From positions 1,178,001-1,242,000 of the forward strand of contig NZ_CP047187.1 of assembly GCF_030408615.1 (NCBI RefSeq): a stretch of 64,000 bases of DNA, written 5' to 3'. Positions within the stretch are counted from its first letter, which is position 1, and each line of letters begins with the position of its first letter. Shown in pieces: positions 39,198 to 48,951 of this stretch. The notes beneath the pieces were generated by a model, which had not been told where the DNA came from, searched no databases, and worked only from the letters and a program-made list of their open reading frames with translations. Source of the DNA: Corynebacterium bovis DSM 20582 = CIP 54.80. Its GTDB lineage: Bacteria; Actinomycetota; Actinomycetes; Mycobacteriales; Mycobacteriaceae. The translations under genes and the position numbers were made by a program.

Positions 39198-40178
39198 ATG
39201 ACTGACGCGCACACCTCCACCGCCCCGACGCCGGACCCCCGCCGGGGGTCCCCCGCGGGGTCCGCCGACCGCACCGACACCGCGTTGACCGTCGTCAAGG
39301 CGCACGGCACCGGGAACGACTTCGTCGTCGTCCCCGACCCCGACGTCCTGGTCGACGTGACCCCGGAGCTGGTCCGTGGGTTGTGCGACCGGCACCGTGG
39401 CGTCGGGGGCGACGGGCTCATCCGCGTCGCGACGTGCGGGGCCCTCGTCCGGGCCGGGGTGCTCGACGCCGTGCCCGACGGGCTCGACGACAACTCCTGG
39501 TTCATGGACTACCGGAACGCGGACGGCAGCACGGCCGAGATGTGCGGCAACGGTGTGCGCGTCTTCGGCCACGTCCTCCACGCCCGCGGCCTCCTCGGCG
39601 ACGCCGGTCCCGGGGGCACGGAGGTGACCGTCGGCACGCGCGCGGGGGCGCGGACCCTGCGGGTGCACTCCGCGGACGACGTGTCCGCCGACGTCTCGGT
39701 CGACATGGGGGTGCCCGCGGTGACCGGCGTCTCGACGTGCACCGTGGGGGACCGTGACATCGCGGGCCTGGCCGTCGACATGGGTAACCCCCACCTCGCA
39801 GCGGTGGTCCCGGGCCTCACCGCGGGGGACCTCGCGGACCTGCCCCTCGACCGTGGTGTGACCCACGACGAGGCGTTCTTCCCCGACGGGGTGAATGTGG
39901 AGGTCGTCACCGCCCTCGCCGACGGGGCCGTGCGGATGCGCGTCCATGAACGGGGGGTCGGGGAGACGCTCTCGTGCGGGACGGGGACGGTCGCGGCGGC
40001 GGTCGCCGCACTCGCCGACGCCGGGGATGGGACGGGGACGGTCGACGTCCACGTGCCCGGCGGCGTCGTCTCGGTCACGGTCGAGGGGAACGACGAGGGG
40101 ATCACCGGGTCGACGCTGCGGGGACCGTCGCGCATCGTCTTCGCCACGACCGTCGACCCCGCGGTCCTGGCCGGGTGA
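39198..40178 (+). CDS. dapF: Diaminopimelate epimerase
   Basis: 326 residues. DapF converts LL- to meso-diaminopimelate, the last step before peptidoglycan or lysine. Both catalytic cysteines are visible: [11 protein letters not shown] and LSCGTGT; the N-terminal KAHGTGNDF is conserved. About 28 N-terminal residues (Thr/Pro/Asp-rich) precede the domain. A TAGGAT -10 (39185-39190) sits 7 bases upstream of ATG 39198, inside the end of miaA, so a leaderless transcript of its own is likely in addition to read-through. Confidence 0.95.
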   Translation: MTDAHTSTAPTPDPRRGSPAGSADRTDTALTVVKAHGTGNDFVVVPDPDVLVDVTPELVRGLCDRHRGVGGDGLIRVATCGALVRAGVLDAVPDGLDDNSWFMDYRNADGSTAEMCGNGVRVFGHVLHARGLLGDAGPGGTEVTVGTRAGARTLRVHSADDVSADVSVDMGVPAVTGVSTCTVGDRDIAGLAVDMGNPHLAAVVPGLTAGDLADLPLDRGVTHDEAFFPDGVNVEVVTALADGAVRMRVHERGVGETLSCGTGTVAAAVAALADAGDGTGTVDVHVPGGVVSVTVEGNDEGITGSTLRGPSRIVFATTVDPAVLAG

Positions 40179-40246
40179 GCCGCCGGGCACCGCGGTGTCG
40201 GCGTCGCTGACCGTCCGGGCGGACGGCGGGGGCGTCGGCGCCGCCG

Positions 40247-40795
40247 TCAGGCGGGGCGGGAGGCGTCGCGCCGCGCCCGGTGCCACAGGGCGTCGATGTC
40301 CGCGGCGTGGCGGTCGGTCTCGGCGAGGAGGTCCCGCAGCCGGTTGACCGTCCGCGCGTGGCGGGTCTCCGCCGGCAGCCGGTCGAGGAAGTCCTGCGCG
40401 CGGCCGACGGCCTCGTGGAACTCGACGACGCTGGCGACGCGGCTGTCCGGGTTCAGCAGCTCCGGACGGTGGTGGGTGCGGTCCACCCGGCACTCCGTGC
40501 GGTCGGACGTGCAGAAGTCCCGCCACTCGGCGAGTGTCGTCGCGATGTCGTGGGAGGACAGGGTGATCGACCGCCGGATCGGGTCCATCTCGCGGTCGGT
40601 GTCACGCTGACTGACGACGACCATCCACATGACGACCGCGGCGACGGCGATGACGGCACCGTAGACCCGGAACAGGGAGATGAGCACGACCGACAGCGCG
40701 ACCATCGCCACGAGCCAGGCGGCCCGGCTGCCGAGGTCGAGGCTGCGGCGGCGCGCCGCCGGTCGTGGGGGCCCCGGGATCGCCGGCGGGTGCAT
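40247..40795 (-). CDS. Uncharacterised protein with two membrane helices
   Basis: 182 residues. Two adjacent hydrophobic segments (AAWLVAMVALSVVLISLF and YGAVIAVAAVVMWMVVV, about 20-57) form a hairpin. The rest is a soluble, mostly helical charged domain (SSHDIATTLAEWRDFC...VASVVEFHEAVGRAQDFLDRLPAE). I do not recognise a family. ATG 40795 directly follows the stop of the upstream gene (TGAGATG), so the two are translationally coupled; a GTG at 40804 is an alternative. It faces dapF across 68 bp containing GC-rich inverted sequences. Confidence 0.65.
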   Translation of the reverse strand: MHPPAIPGPPRPAARRRSLDLGSRAAWLVAMVALSVVLISLFRVYGAVIAVAAVVMWMVVVSQRDTDREMDPIRRSITLSSHDIATTLAEWRDFCTSDRTECRVDRTHHRPELLNPDSRVASVVEFHEAVGRAQDFLDRLPAETRHARTVNRLRDLLAETDRHAADIDALWHRARRDASRPA

Positions 40796-40796
40796 C

Positions 40797-41573
40797 TCAG
40801 CCACACCCGCACCCCCCGGATCCGCAGCCGCCGCACCCTCCGCCGCACCCGGCACCGTCCACCGTCGTGGCGGTGAACTGCACCTCACCGGTGAGGACGG
40901 TCCCCGGTGCGGGGGCGGTCGCCGAGGGGGAGTCGTCGGCGGGCACCACGACCGTGAACGGGAAGGGGGCCGTGACGGTGCAGTGCCAGAAGTCCTGGCC
41001 GGTGAGGGTCGTCGTGCGCCGCGCGGCGTCGGCGACCTCGACGGTCACCGTCGCGCCGGCGTGCGGGGCGACCGCCCCGGAGTTCAGGGCGGCGGCACCG
41101 GAGGACTCGACGGTCCCGACCGTCAGGCCCTCGGCCTCGGCGGCGGCGACGTCCGGGAGGACGCGGAGGGAGGAGGCGAGGGCCGTGAGGGCGAGCGGCT
41201 GGTACTGGAGGGGGTCCTCGTCCGCGAGCACCGGGCCCTGGGCCACGGTCGCCGTGACGGTGGCGGTGACGGGGGCGTCGGCGGCGGCGACCTGAAGGGA
41301 GGGGGAGTCGTCGACGAGTTCGACGAGACCGACGATGTCGGTGAGCATCGTCACGTGGGCGGTGACGGGGGAGCCGTCGACGTAGCTGGCGAACGTGCCG
41401 TACGGGGGCACGGCGAGGATCACCATGCGCGCACCGCCGGGGTCGTCGTACTGGAGGACCTGTCCGCCGCGCACCTCGCCCGAGACCGTCAACATGCCCG
41501 ATCCGTACGCGGCCTCCAGGGCGTCCTGCCAGCGCGGGTAGTCCAGACCGACGCTTCGAAGCTCGGGAATCAT
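40797..41573 (-). CDS. Uncharacterised protein with Cys/Gly-rich C-terminal tail
   Basis: 258 residues, no signal peptide or membrane helix. The body looks beta-rich ([35 protein letters not shown]; several TV/VT strands). The last 16 residues read [16 protein letters not shown], five cysteines separated by one to four Gly/Ser. I do not recognise the family; comparable Cys-Gly tails occur on some uncharacterised bacterial proteins and could bind metal or be modified. A TAGAGT -10 (41586-41581, complement) lies 7 bases before ATG 41573, so the mRNA is probably leaderless. Coupled to the downstream two-helix protein; divergent from hflX. Confidence 0.65.
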   Translation of the reverse strand: MIPELRSVGLDYPRWQDALEAAYGSGMLTVSGEVRGGQVLQYDDPGGARMVILAVPPYGTFASYVDGSPVTAHVTMLTDIVGLVELVDDSPSLQVAAADAPVTATVTATVAQGPVLADEDPLQYQPLALTALASSLRVLPDVAAAEAEGLTVGTVESSGAAALNSGAVAPHAGATVTVEVADAARRTTTLTGQDFWHCTVTAPFPFTVVVPADDSPSATAPAPGTVLTGEVQFTATTVDGAGCGGGCGGCGSGGCGCG

Positions 41574-41802
41574 GTCCAATACTCTAACCCGTCGACGTCC
41601 CCGACTCGAACCCTGCCGGACCGGTCGCGGTGACGACCCGGCGCGCGCCCCGCGCCCCGACGGTCCCCGCCCGGGCACCACCCACGCCCCACGCCGGGCA
41701 GCGCCCGGGCCCACCCCGGGCACCACCCACACCCCGACGGCCGGCCCCGTCCCGGGGTCCGCGGCGTCACCTGCCCTGGTGACCGTGTAGAAATGACAGG
41801 TA

Positions 41803-43272
<1,470 letters not shown>

Positions 43273-43304
43273 GGGCCGCCCCGGCCACCGGCCGGGGGGG
43301 GTGC

Positions 43305-43346
43305 GGGCCCGGGGGGTCGGGCCCGGGGGGTCGGGCCCGGGGGCGG
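43305..43346. repeat. 14-bp tandem repeat, 3 copies, between hflX and ptsH
   Basis: GGGCCCGGGGGGTC begins at 43305 and 43319, and a third variant copy begins at 43333; the array stops at the ptsH stop codon (complement at 43348-43350). Each unit contains the palindrome GGGCCC. Confidence 0.75.
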
Positions 43347-43347
43347 T

Positions 43348-43617
43348 CTACTCGTCGTCGAGGTTCTTCTCGATGAGCGCGGCGACCGCGTCGACGGCGT
43401 CGGCGTCCTCGGACGTCACCGTGACACTGTCGCCGTGCTCGGCGCCGAGCGCCATGATCATGAGGGAGGACCCGGCGTCGGCCGGCTCGGCGTCGTCGTC
43501 ACCGACGAGGGTGAGCAGGATCTCGTCGTCGAACTTCGCGGCGGCCTCGGAGATCAGGGTGGCGGGACGGGCGTGGAGGCCCACGGTGGAGCCGACGGTC
43601 ACGGTCTTGGTGGCCAT
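43348..43617 (-). CDS. ptsH: Phosphocarrier protein HPr
   Basis: 89 residues, normal length. HPr passes phosphate from EI to the sugar-specific PTS permeases. The active-site loop VGLHARPA contains the phosphorylated His. The Ser46-type region reads DDAEPADAGSSLMIMALGAEHGD; the GSSLM Ser is present, though actinobacteria generally lack HPr kinase. ATG 43617 follows AGAAAGGA with good spacing; the in-frame codons further upstream overlap the leader hairpin. EI is encoded 1.6 kb away on the other strand. Confidence 0.95.
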   Translation of the reverse strand: MATKTVTVGSTVGLHARPATLISEAAAKFDDEILLTLVGDDDAEPADAGSSLMIMALGAEHGDSVTVTSEDADAVDAVAALIEKNLDDE

Positions 43618-43638
43618 GATGAGTCCTTTCTGTCGAAT

Positions 43639-43691
43639 GAGCCGGCACCCGCGACAGGGCGGGACCGGCTCAGGGGGATGCGTCAAGGGTA
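43639..43691 (-). promoter_or_regulatory. ptsH promoter and leader hairpin
   Basis: TACCCT (43691-43686 on the minus strand) is a likely -10, with GTGACC 18 bp upstream as a weak -35. The leader then folds into a two-part stem: GAGCCGG/CCGGCTC (43671-43665 and 43645-43639) and inside it CCCGC/GCGGG with loop CCTGTC. The structure ends 22 bases before the ATG, leaving the AGAAAGGA site free, so its role (stability or regulation) is open. Confidence 0.5.
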
Positions 43692-43711
43692 ACCCACGGC
43701 CCGGGGACCGG

Positions 43712-44488
43712 TCACTCCGCGACGACGACCTCGACTCCGGCGGCGGTCAAGGCGTCGACGTACTGCTGCGGGGCACCGCTGTCGGTGACGAGGACGTCGA
43801 TGTCGCCCACCCCGGCGAAACTCACCAGGTAGTCACGGCCGAACTTCGTCGAGTCGCACATGGCGACGACGCTGCGGGCGTTCGTGATCATCGCCCGCTT
43901 GAGGGCCGCCTCCTTCGCGTCCGCGGTCGAGAGCCCGTGGTCCATGGTGAGCGCGTTCGTCCCGACGAAGGCGACGTCCGCGCGCATGACCCCGATGCTG
44001 CGCAGCGCGGTGTCCCCGACGACGGCCTGGGTGATCGGCCGGACCTCGCCGCCGAGCAGCTGGACGTCGGCGATCCCGGCGGCGGTGAGGCGGACGGCGG
44101 TCGGCAGGCTGTTGGTGACGATCGACCGGTGGACCGGGGCCGCCTCGGACATCGAGTGGGCGAGCATCGCGGTCGTCGTGCCGGCGTCGAGGAACACCGA
44201 GCCCCCGTCGCCGGGCAGGAACGCCGCGGCGGCCCGGCCGATCGTGACCTTGGCCTCGGTGGCGGCGTGCCGCCGCGCCTCGATGGACAGCTCCGTCGTC
44301 TGGAAGCTGTTCGTGGGCACCGCGCCACCGTGGACGCGGTGGAGGGCCCCGTCGTCGTCGAGGATCGTGAGGTCCCGGCGGATCGTCTCCGGTGTCACCC
44401 CGAACCGTTCGGCGAGCTCGACAACGGTCACCCGTCCGTGGACGGCGGTGAGGGAGGCGATCTGGCGGCGGCGTTCGTCTGAGTGCAC
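43712..44488 (-). CDS. DeoR-family transcriptional regulator (SugR/FruR-like)
   Basis: 258 residues. An N-terminal winged HTH (RRRQIASLTAVHGRVTVVELAERFGVTPETIRRDLTIL) is followed by the DeoR sugar-phosphate sensor domain (FLDAGTTTAMLAHSM, VTNSLPTAV, LLGGEVRP, CDSTKFGR). In C. glutamicum both SugR and FruR are DeoR-type repressors of PTS genes encoded near ptsI and ptsH; sequence alone does not tell which one this is. I use GTG 44488; the frame is open to 44626, where a GTG follows a TAGGAT -10 and would add 46 Pro-rich residues. Lies between ptsH and the divergent ptsI. Confidence 0.85.
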   Translation of the reverse strand: MHSDERRRQIASLTAVHGRVTVVELAERFGVTPETIRRDLTILDDDGALHRVHGGAVPTNSFQTTELSIEARRHAATEAKVTIGRAAAAFLPGDGGSVFLDAGTTTAMLAHSMSEAAPVHRSIVTNSLPTAVRLTAAGIADVQLLGGEVRPITQAVVGDTALRSIGVMRADVAFVGTNALTMDHGLSTADAKEAALKRAMITNARSVVAMCDSTKFGRDYLVSFAGVGDIDVLVTDSGAPQQYVDALTAAGVEVVVAE

Positions 44489-45213
44489 GGGAGGTCCTGT
44501 CGTCGGGTGGGCTGGGCGCACCGCCGGTGTCCGGATGCGCGGGGAGGGACGACCCCCGAGCAGGGGACATGCCGTCATCAGGGTGTCATCGGGGGTGTCT
44601 GGGGGTCCTTGAGGGAGGACGACCACCGCACGATCCTAAGGGTGGCGGGGTCCCGACGCAGATCCGTTGACCGGGATCACGCCCGTTCGGGTGTGGTCGG
44701 GGGGCACGGACCCGGGGGTGGGGCGGTCCGTGGGTGTGGTGAGGAGGGGCGGACGACGGGGGCCGCCGAACGGGGGAGCGTGACTGCGGTGGACGGGCCT
44801 GACGGGCGGTGCCGGCGCGCAGGCCGACGGCCACCGTGACCGGGGCGTGTCGGCGGCCGGCCCCGGGGGCGGGCGGTGTGACCTGCCGTGACACCGGACC
44901 GGGTAGGGGGTGGTGAGCGGGTGGTGCGGGGGTGCCCCGGCCCCGCGTATCGTGTCGGGGAGGACCGTCGCCCCCCCCCCGGAGGCGGCGGCGATGCGTC
45001 GGGTGACCGCGCCGGACGCCGGGCGTGGACGATGTCCGGAAACCGGACATCCGGACATCCGGGCCCCCGGGCGGCCGCACGGACCGGGTCGGTGTCCCCG
45101 GACATGGCGCCGTCGTCCCCGGTCCCCACCCGGCACCCGCCCGGCACCCCCGGCACCCCGGCACCCGGGTCCACGACAGGACCCCGGGCTCACGAAAGGA
45201 AGAGGCCTCACCC
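44489..45213 (+). promoter_or_regulatory. Long regulatory region upstream of ptsI with operator-like palindromes
   Basis: This 725-bp gap has no convincing gene. At 45031-45051 lies GATGTCCGG-AAA-CCGGACATC, a perfect 9-bp inverted repeat, followed at once by further CCGGACAT copies (45043-45058). At 45093-45104 TGTCC-CC-GGACA repeats the same half-sites. A TATCGT hexamer at 44947-44952 is a possible ptsI -10. TAGGAT (44639-44634, complement) is a possible -10 for the DeoR gene. The palindromes are the right size for a DeoR-type repressor such as the neighbour's product; that link is inference. Confidence 0.55.
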
Positions 45214-46914
45214 ATGACCGACCGACCGACCACGGAGACCGTGTACACCGGAAAGCCCGTCGTCCCCGGGGTGGCCTTCGGGCCGGCTGCGTGGGTCACC
45301 GAGCGCCCGCCGCTGCCGGAGCCGGGGGAGATGGTCCCGGAGGACCGCCGCGAGGCGGAGTTCGAGGCGTTCACCCGCGCGGTGGACGTCGTGTGTTCCC
45401 GCCTGGAGGAGCGGGCGGCGGCGGCACAGGGGCACGCGGCCGAGGTCCTCACGGCGACGGTCACGATCGCCCGGGACCGGGCGTGGGCGCGGAAGGTCCG
45501 CACGTCGGTCCGCGGGGGTCAGACGAACCTCTACGCCGTGCGCCAGGCGACCGACGACTTCGTGGAGCTGTTCCTCAAGGCCGGCGGCGTCATGGCGGAG
45601 CGGGTGACGGACCTGTGTGACGTGCGGGACCGGGTGCTGGCGGAGCTGCGGGGGGAGCCGGAACCGGGCATCCCGGACGTCGACGTGCCGAGCGTCCTGT
45701 TCGCCGACGACCTCGCACCGGCGGACACCGCGACGTTGGACACCGCGCTCATCCACGCCGTCGTCACGCGCAAGGGGGGCGCGACGAGCCACACCGCGAT
45801 CATCGCGCGGCAGCTCGACCTGCCGTGCATCGTGGCGGCGGGTCATGCCGTCGACGCCGTGGCCCCGGGGGTCCCGGTGCTCGTCGACGGCGGCGACGGG
45901 GCCGTGACGACCGGGGTCGACCCGGAGGTCGCGGTGCAGAAGGTGGAGGAGTCGCGGCGGCGCGCGGCGGCTGTCGCGGCGTGGACCGGCCCGGCGGCGA
46001 CGTCGGACGGTCACCGGGTGCAGCTGCTCGCGAACGTCCAGGACGGGCACGCGGCCCGGGAGGCGGCGGCGTCGGTCGCCGAGGGCATCGGGTTGTTCCG
46101 CACGGAGCTCGGGTTCCTCAGTGCGACGACGGAACCCACGGTCGACGAGCAGGCCGACCGGTACGCGGAGGTGTTGTCGGCGTTCCCCGACGGGAAGGTC
46201 GTGATCCGGACGCTGGACGCCGGGTCGGACAAGCCGGTGCCGTTCGTCAACGCCGAGGAGGAGGAGAACCCGGCGCTCGGTGTGCGGGGGTTGCGGATCG
46301 CGCGGAACAACCGGGCCCTGCTGGAGCGTCAGTTGGACGGCGTGGCGGAGGCTCTCGTGCGGGCGGACCGGTCGGCGGACGCCCAGACGTGGGTCATGGC
46401 GCCGATGGTGGCCACGGTGGCGGAGGCCCGCTGGTTCGCGGAGCTCTGCCGGGAGCGGGGGCTCACCCCGGGCGCGATGGTCGAGGTTCCCGCGGCGGCG
46501 CTCATGGCGGAGCGGATGATGCCGTACCTCGACTTCGTCTCGATCGGGACGAACGACCTCACCCAGTACACGATGGCGGCGGACCGGTTGTCCCCGTCCC
46601 TGGCGCACCTGACTGATCCGTGGCAGCCTGCGGTGCTGCGTCTGATCCACGAGACGTGCCGGGCCGGTGCGTCGACGGGCACGGCTGTCGGGGTGTGCGG
46701 CGAGGCGGCGGCGGATCCCGCCCTGGGCTGCGTGCTCACGGGCCTCGGTGTGACGTCGCTCTCCGCGGCCGCCCCGGCGTTGGGGGCGGTGGGCGTGGCC
46801 CTCGGTGAGGTCGACTTCGCCACGTGCCGTGCCGCGGCTGCGGCGGCGGTCAACGCCGACGGGGCGGACGAGGCCCGGCAGGCCGCCGCCGCGATCCTGG
46901 CGGCGCAGGCCTGA
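45214..46914 (+). CDS. ptsI: PTS enzyme I (phosphoenolpyruvate-protein phosphotransferase)
   Basis: 566 residues. EI takes phosphate from PEP onto its active-site His and hands it to HPr. The phospho-His motif GGATSHTAIIARQLDLPCIV is near residue 190. The PEP-binding C-terminal barrel shows GIGLFRTELGFL, MVATVAEARWF, AMVEVPAAALMAERMM, IGTNDLTQYTMAADR and the Cys in VGVCGEAA. ATG 45214 follows AAAGGAAGAGG. Its regulation probably acts through the palindromes ~110-180 bp upstream. It converges with lexA. Confidence 0.96.
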   Translation: MTDRPTTETVYTGKPVVPGVAFGPAAWVTERPPLPEPGEMVPEDRREAEFEAFTRAVDVVCSRLEERAAAAQGHAAEVLTATVTIARDRAWARKVRTSVRGGQTNLYAVRQATDDFVELFLKAGGVMAERVTDLCDVRDRVLAELRGEPEPGIPDVDVPSVLFADDLAPADTATLDTALIHAVVTRKGGATSHTAIIARQLDLPCIVAAGHAVDAVAPGVPVLVDGGDGAVTTGVDPEVAVQKVEESRRRAAAVAAWTGPAATSDGHRVQLLANVQDGHAAREAAASVAEGIGLFRTELGFLSATTEPTVDEQADRYAEVLSAFPDGKVVIRTLDAGSDKPVPFVNAEEEENPALGVRGLRIARNNRALLERQLDGVAEALVRADRSADAQTWVMAPMVATVAEARWFAELCRERGLTPGAMVEVPAAALMAERMMPYLDFVSIGTNDLTQYTMAADRLSPSLAHLTDPWQPAVLRLIHETCRAGASTGTAVGVCGEAAADPALGCVLTGLGVTSLSAAAPALGAVGVALGEVDFATCRAAAAAAVNADGADEARQAAAAILAAQA

Positions 46915-47039
46915 GGGTCTCCCGGGGCGGGACCCGCGACCCGGTGCGACCCGACGCCGCGGGTGGCGCGCTCACCGCGCCGCCGGGGGCGGTGTGCTCA
47001 CGGGCGGGCCGGACCCCAGAGGTCGGCATGACCCCCCTG

Positions 47040-47071
47040 TCAGACCTTGCGCAGGTCAGACCTTGCGCAGG
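47040..47071. repeat. 16-bp direct duplication at the lexA stop codon
   Basis: TCAGACCTTGCGCAGG occurs at 47040-47055 and again at 47056-47071 with no difference. The second copy encodes the final LexA residues and stop (…LRKV-stop read on the minus strand); the first is an exact extra copy just behind it, in the ptsI/lexA convergent gap. Confidence 0.85.
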
Positions 47072-47805
47072 ATCGCGACGACGCGGCCGATGATCTGCGC
47101 ATCCTCGGCGGGAATCGGCTCGAACAGGTCGTTGTGGGGGATCAGCCACAGCCCCTCGCTGTCCTTCTGGAACTCCTTGACGGTCGCCTCGCCGTCGATC
47201 ATCGCCGCAACGAACTCGCCGAACTCGGCGACGTTCTGCGAACGGACGGCGACCCAGTCACCGTTGAGGATGCCTGCGTCCCGCATCGACTCCCCGACCA
47301 CCTGGAGCAGGAAGATCTCGCCCTGACCGACGATCTCCTCCGGCAGCGGGAAGTGCGCCTCGACATTCTGCTCCGCGAGGATCGGCGACCCGGCCGCGAT
47401 GCGGCCCACGACCGGCACGAACGCCGGGGTGGGCATCGACTCGTCGACCGGCGCAGGGGACTGCCGCTGGGCCGGCCTGCGCCCGGGCTTGGTGTGGTTC
47501 GAGATCTCGTGGCTGCTGCCCTCGAACGAGCGGACGTCGACCGCCCGGGGCTTCTTGCCCTCGCGGCGGAGGAAGCCCTTCCGCTCCAGCTCGCGGAGGT
47601 GGTAGGAGACCGACGACGTCGAGTGGAGGCCGACCGTCTCGGCGATCTCCCGGATGCTCGGCGGGTAGCCGCGGAAGATCGTCGAGTCCCGGATGACCTC
47701 GAGGATGCGACGCTGCCGTTCCGAGAGTGTCGCCGAGTCCGTCGACCCGGACGCGTCCTTGCGGGGACGTCCGCGCCGCGGCGCGGGTGAGTGCTGTTCT
47801 GCCAT
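47056..47805 (-). CDS. lexA: SOS repressor LexA
   Basis: 249 residues. LexA represses DNA-damage genes until RecA filaments stimulate its self-cleavage. The N-terminal winged HTH ([47 protein letters not shown]) is followed by a linker. The S24 peptidase domain has the cleavage site IAAGSP, catalytic Ser in GESMRDAGI and Lys in GEATVKEF. About 25 extra N-terminal residues and a longer linker than in E. coli (202 residues) are usual for actinobacteria. ATG 47805 is preceded by GGACACCT. It shares a 391-bp upstream region with divS. Confidence 0.96.
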   Translation of the reverse strand: MAEQHSPAPRRGRPRKDASGSTDSATLSERQRRILEVIRDSTIFRGYPPSIREIAETVGLHSTSSVSYHLRELERKGFLRREGKKPRAVDVRSFEGSSHEISNHTKPGRRPAQRQSPAPVDESMPTPAFVPVVGRIAAGSPILAEQNVEAHFPLPEEIVGQGEIFLLQVVGESMRDAGILNGDWVAVRSQNVAEFGEFVAAMIDGEATVKEFQKDSEGLWLIPHNDLFEPIPAEDAQIIGRVVAILRKV

Positions 47806-47958
47806 GAGGTGTCCTTATCCGGTTGCGCTGGTCCGTCTGGGAGGGAGGGACGTCATGTGTCGGTGGTGCGGCGCCCGTCGATCCGCGTGCGCGGACCGGC
47901 GGTGGTGCCATCCCCCGTTCTGCTCCACCGGGGTTCCCTTCCCGTCGGGGTTGCGACC

Positions 47959-48082
47959 AGCCTACTACATCCCCCGTCACGTCATCATCCACGTGTTCGA
48001 AAAATATCGCCGACGGGGTGGACACGGGGTGTGCGTCGTGCTAACTTCCCGTTCGAACGCCGGAATGCGAACAGACGATCGA
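47959..48082. promoter_or_regulatory. lexA-divS divergent control region with SOS boxes
   Basis: The 391-bp gap (47806-48196) holds a TAGGCT -10 towards lexA (47964-47959, complement). An SOS half-site-rich stretch, GTTCGAAAAATATCG, lies near 47996. Towards divS there are TAACTT (48042-48047), the palindrome GTTCGAAC (48051-48058) and the best SOS box, GCGAAC-AGAC-GATCGA (48067-48082), which matches 10 of the 12 fixed positions of TCGAAC-N4-GTTCGA. The rest of the gap shows no gene. Autoregulation of lexA and damage induction of divS follow. Confidence 0.65.
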
Positions 48083-48196
48083 ATGGTGGTGCTGCCGCGC
48101 TCCCGGTGTCCGGCCCGGGTGATCTACTCGGTGTCGACCGCGGCACAGGCCGTGGGGACGTGAACCGTTCCGACCATGACGACGGAGGAGTGACGA

Positions 48197-48784
48197 ATGA
48201 CCATCACAACCATGCAGACCAGGACCGCATCCGGACGACGGGCAGGGGTGGGGTCGCCTCTTGCCGTGTCCGCGGCGGCGGTGCGGGGTGGCGTGCTGCC
48301 GCGGCCCGTCGGGGTCCCGTCGCGCCCGCCGGTGGTCCATCCGGGCCGGGACGCGGACGGTCGACCGCGTTCGAACACCTACGGGGAGGGGCGGGGGTAT
48401 GTCCCGGGGCTCGTCGACAAGCGCCGTCACCGGCTCGTCGGTCGCCGGCAGGATCTCACGTTCGGACTGCAGACGAGAAGCGGGAGGCTGCGGGCGCGGG
48501 CGCTCGCCGTGGCACAGTCCCCCGGTGCGCTGCTCGTCGGGCTGGCCGGGATCGTCCTCGCCGTCGGGATCTCGCCCGCGGTCGGCGACGCCCCGCAGGC
48601 CGACGGTCCGGTCGCGACGTCCTCGGTGACCGTCGCCCCCGGGGAGACCCTCGCGGACATTGCGCGGGACGTCGCGCCCGGTCAGCCGGAGGGGGACGTC
48701 ATGGCGCGCATCGCCTCGATGAACGGTCTGGGGTCGTCCGCGCCCGGGGAGGGGGCCGTGCTCTCCGTCCCCGTGTACCGGTGA
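48197..48784 (+). CDS. divS: LysM membrane protein, SOS cell-division suppressor (DivS/ChiZ-like)
   Basis: 195 residues. DivS in C. glutamicum and ChiZ in M. tuberculosis are SOS-induced membrane proteins encoded divergently from lexA that delay division. Here a basic N-terminal region of ~105 residues precedes one membrane helix (GALLVGLAGIVLAVGISPAVG, about 112-132) and a C-terminal LysM domain (SVTVAPGETLADIARDVAPGQPEGDVMARIASMNGL...LSVPVYR), a cell-wall-binding module. ATG 48197 has GGAGGAG upstream. Assignment rests on position, topology and the LysM domain; overall sequence similarity cannot be measured here. Confidence 0.8.
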   Translation: MTITTMQTRTASGRRAGVGSPLAVSAAAVRGGVLPRPVGVPSRPPVVHPGRDADGRPRSNTYGEGRGYVPGLVDKRRHRLVGRRQDLTFGLQTRSGRLRARALAVAQSPGALLVGLAGIVLAVGISPAVGDAPQADGPVATSSVTVAPGETLADIARDVAPGQPEGDVMARIASMNGLGSSAPGEGAVLSVPVYR

Positions 48785-48951
48785 GGTGACGGGGACAGGG
48801 TCACGCGCACCGGCGAGGTGACGGGGCTCAGGTTCGCCTGGAGCGGTGTGGTGCGGCGGCGGGGACGGGCTCGCGGGCGACGGTGTCCGCGGGCCCGGCC
48901 GGCCCCGGACGGGCGCGGTCTCGGCCGGGCGGGGGAAGGCCGTCGAGCTGC

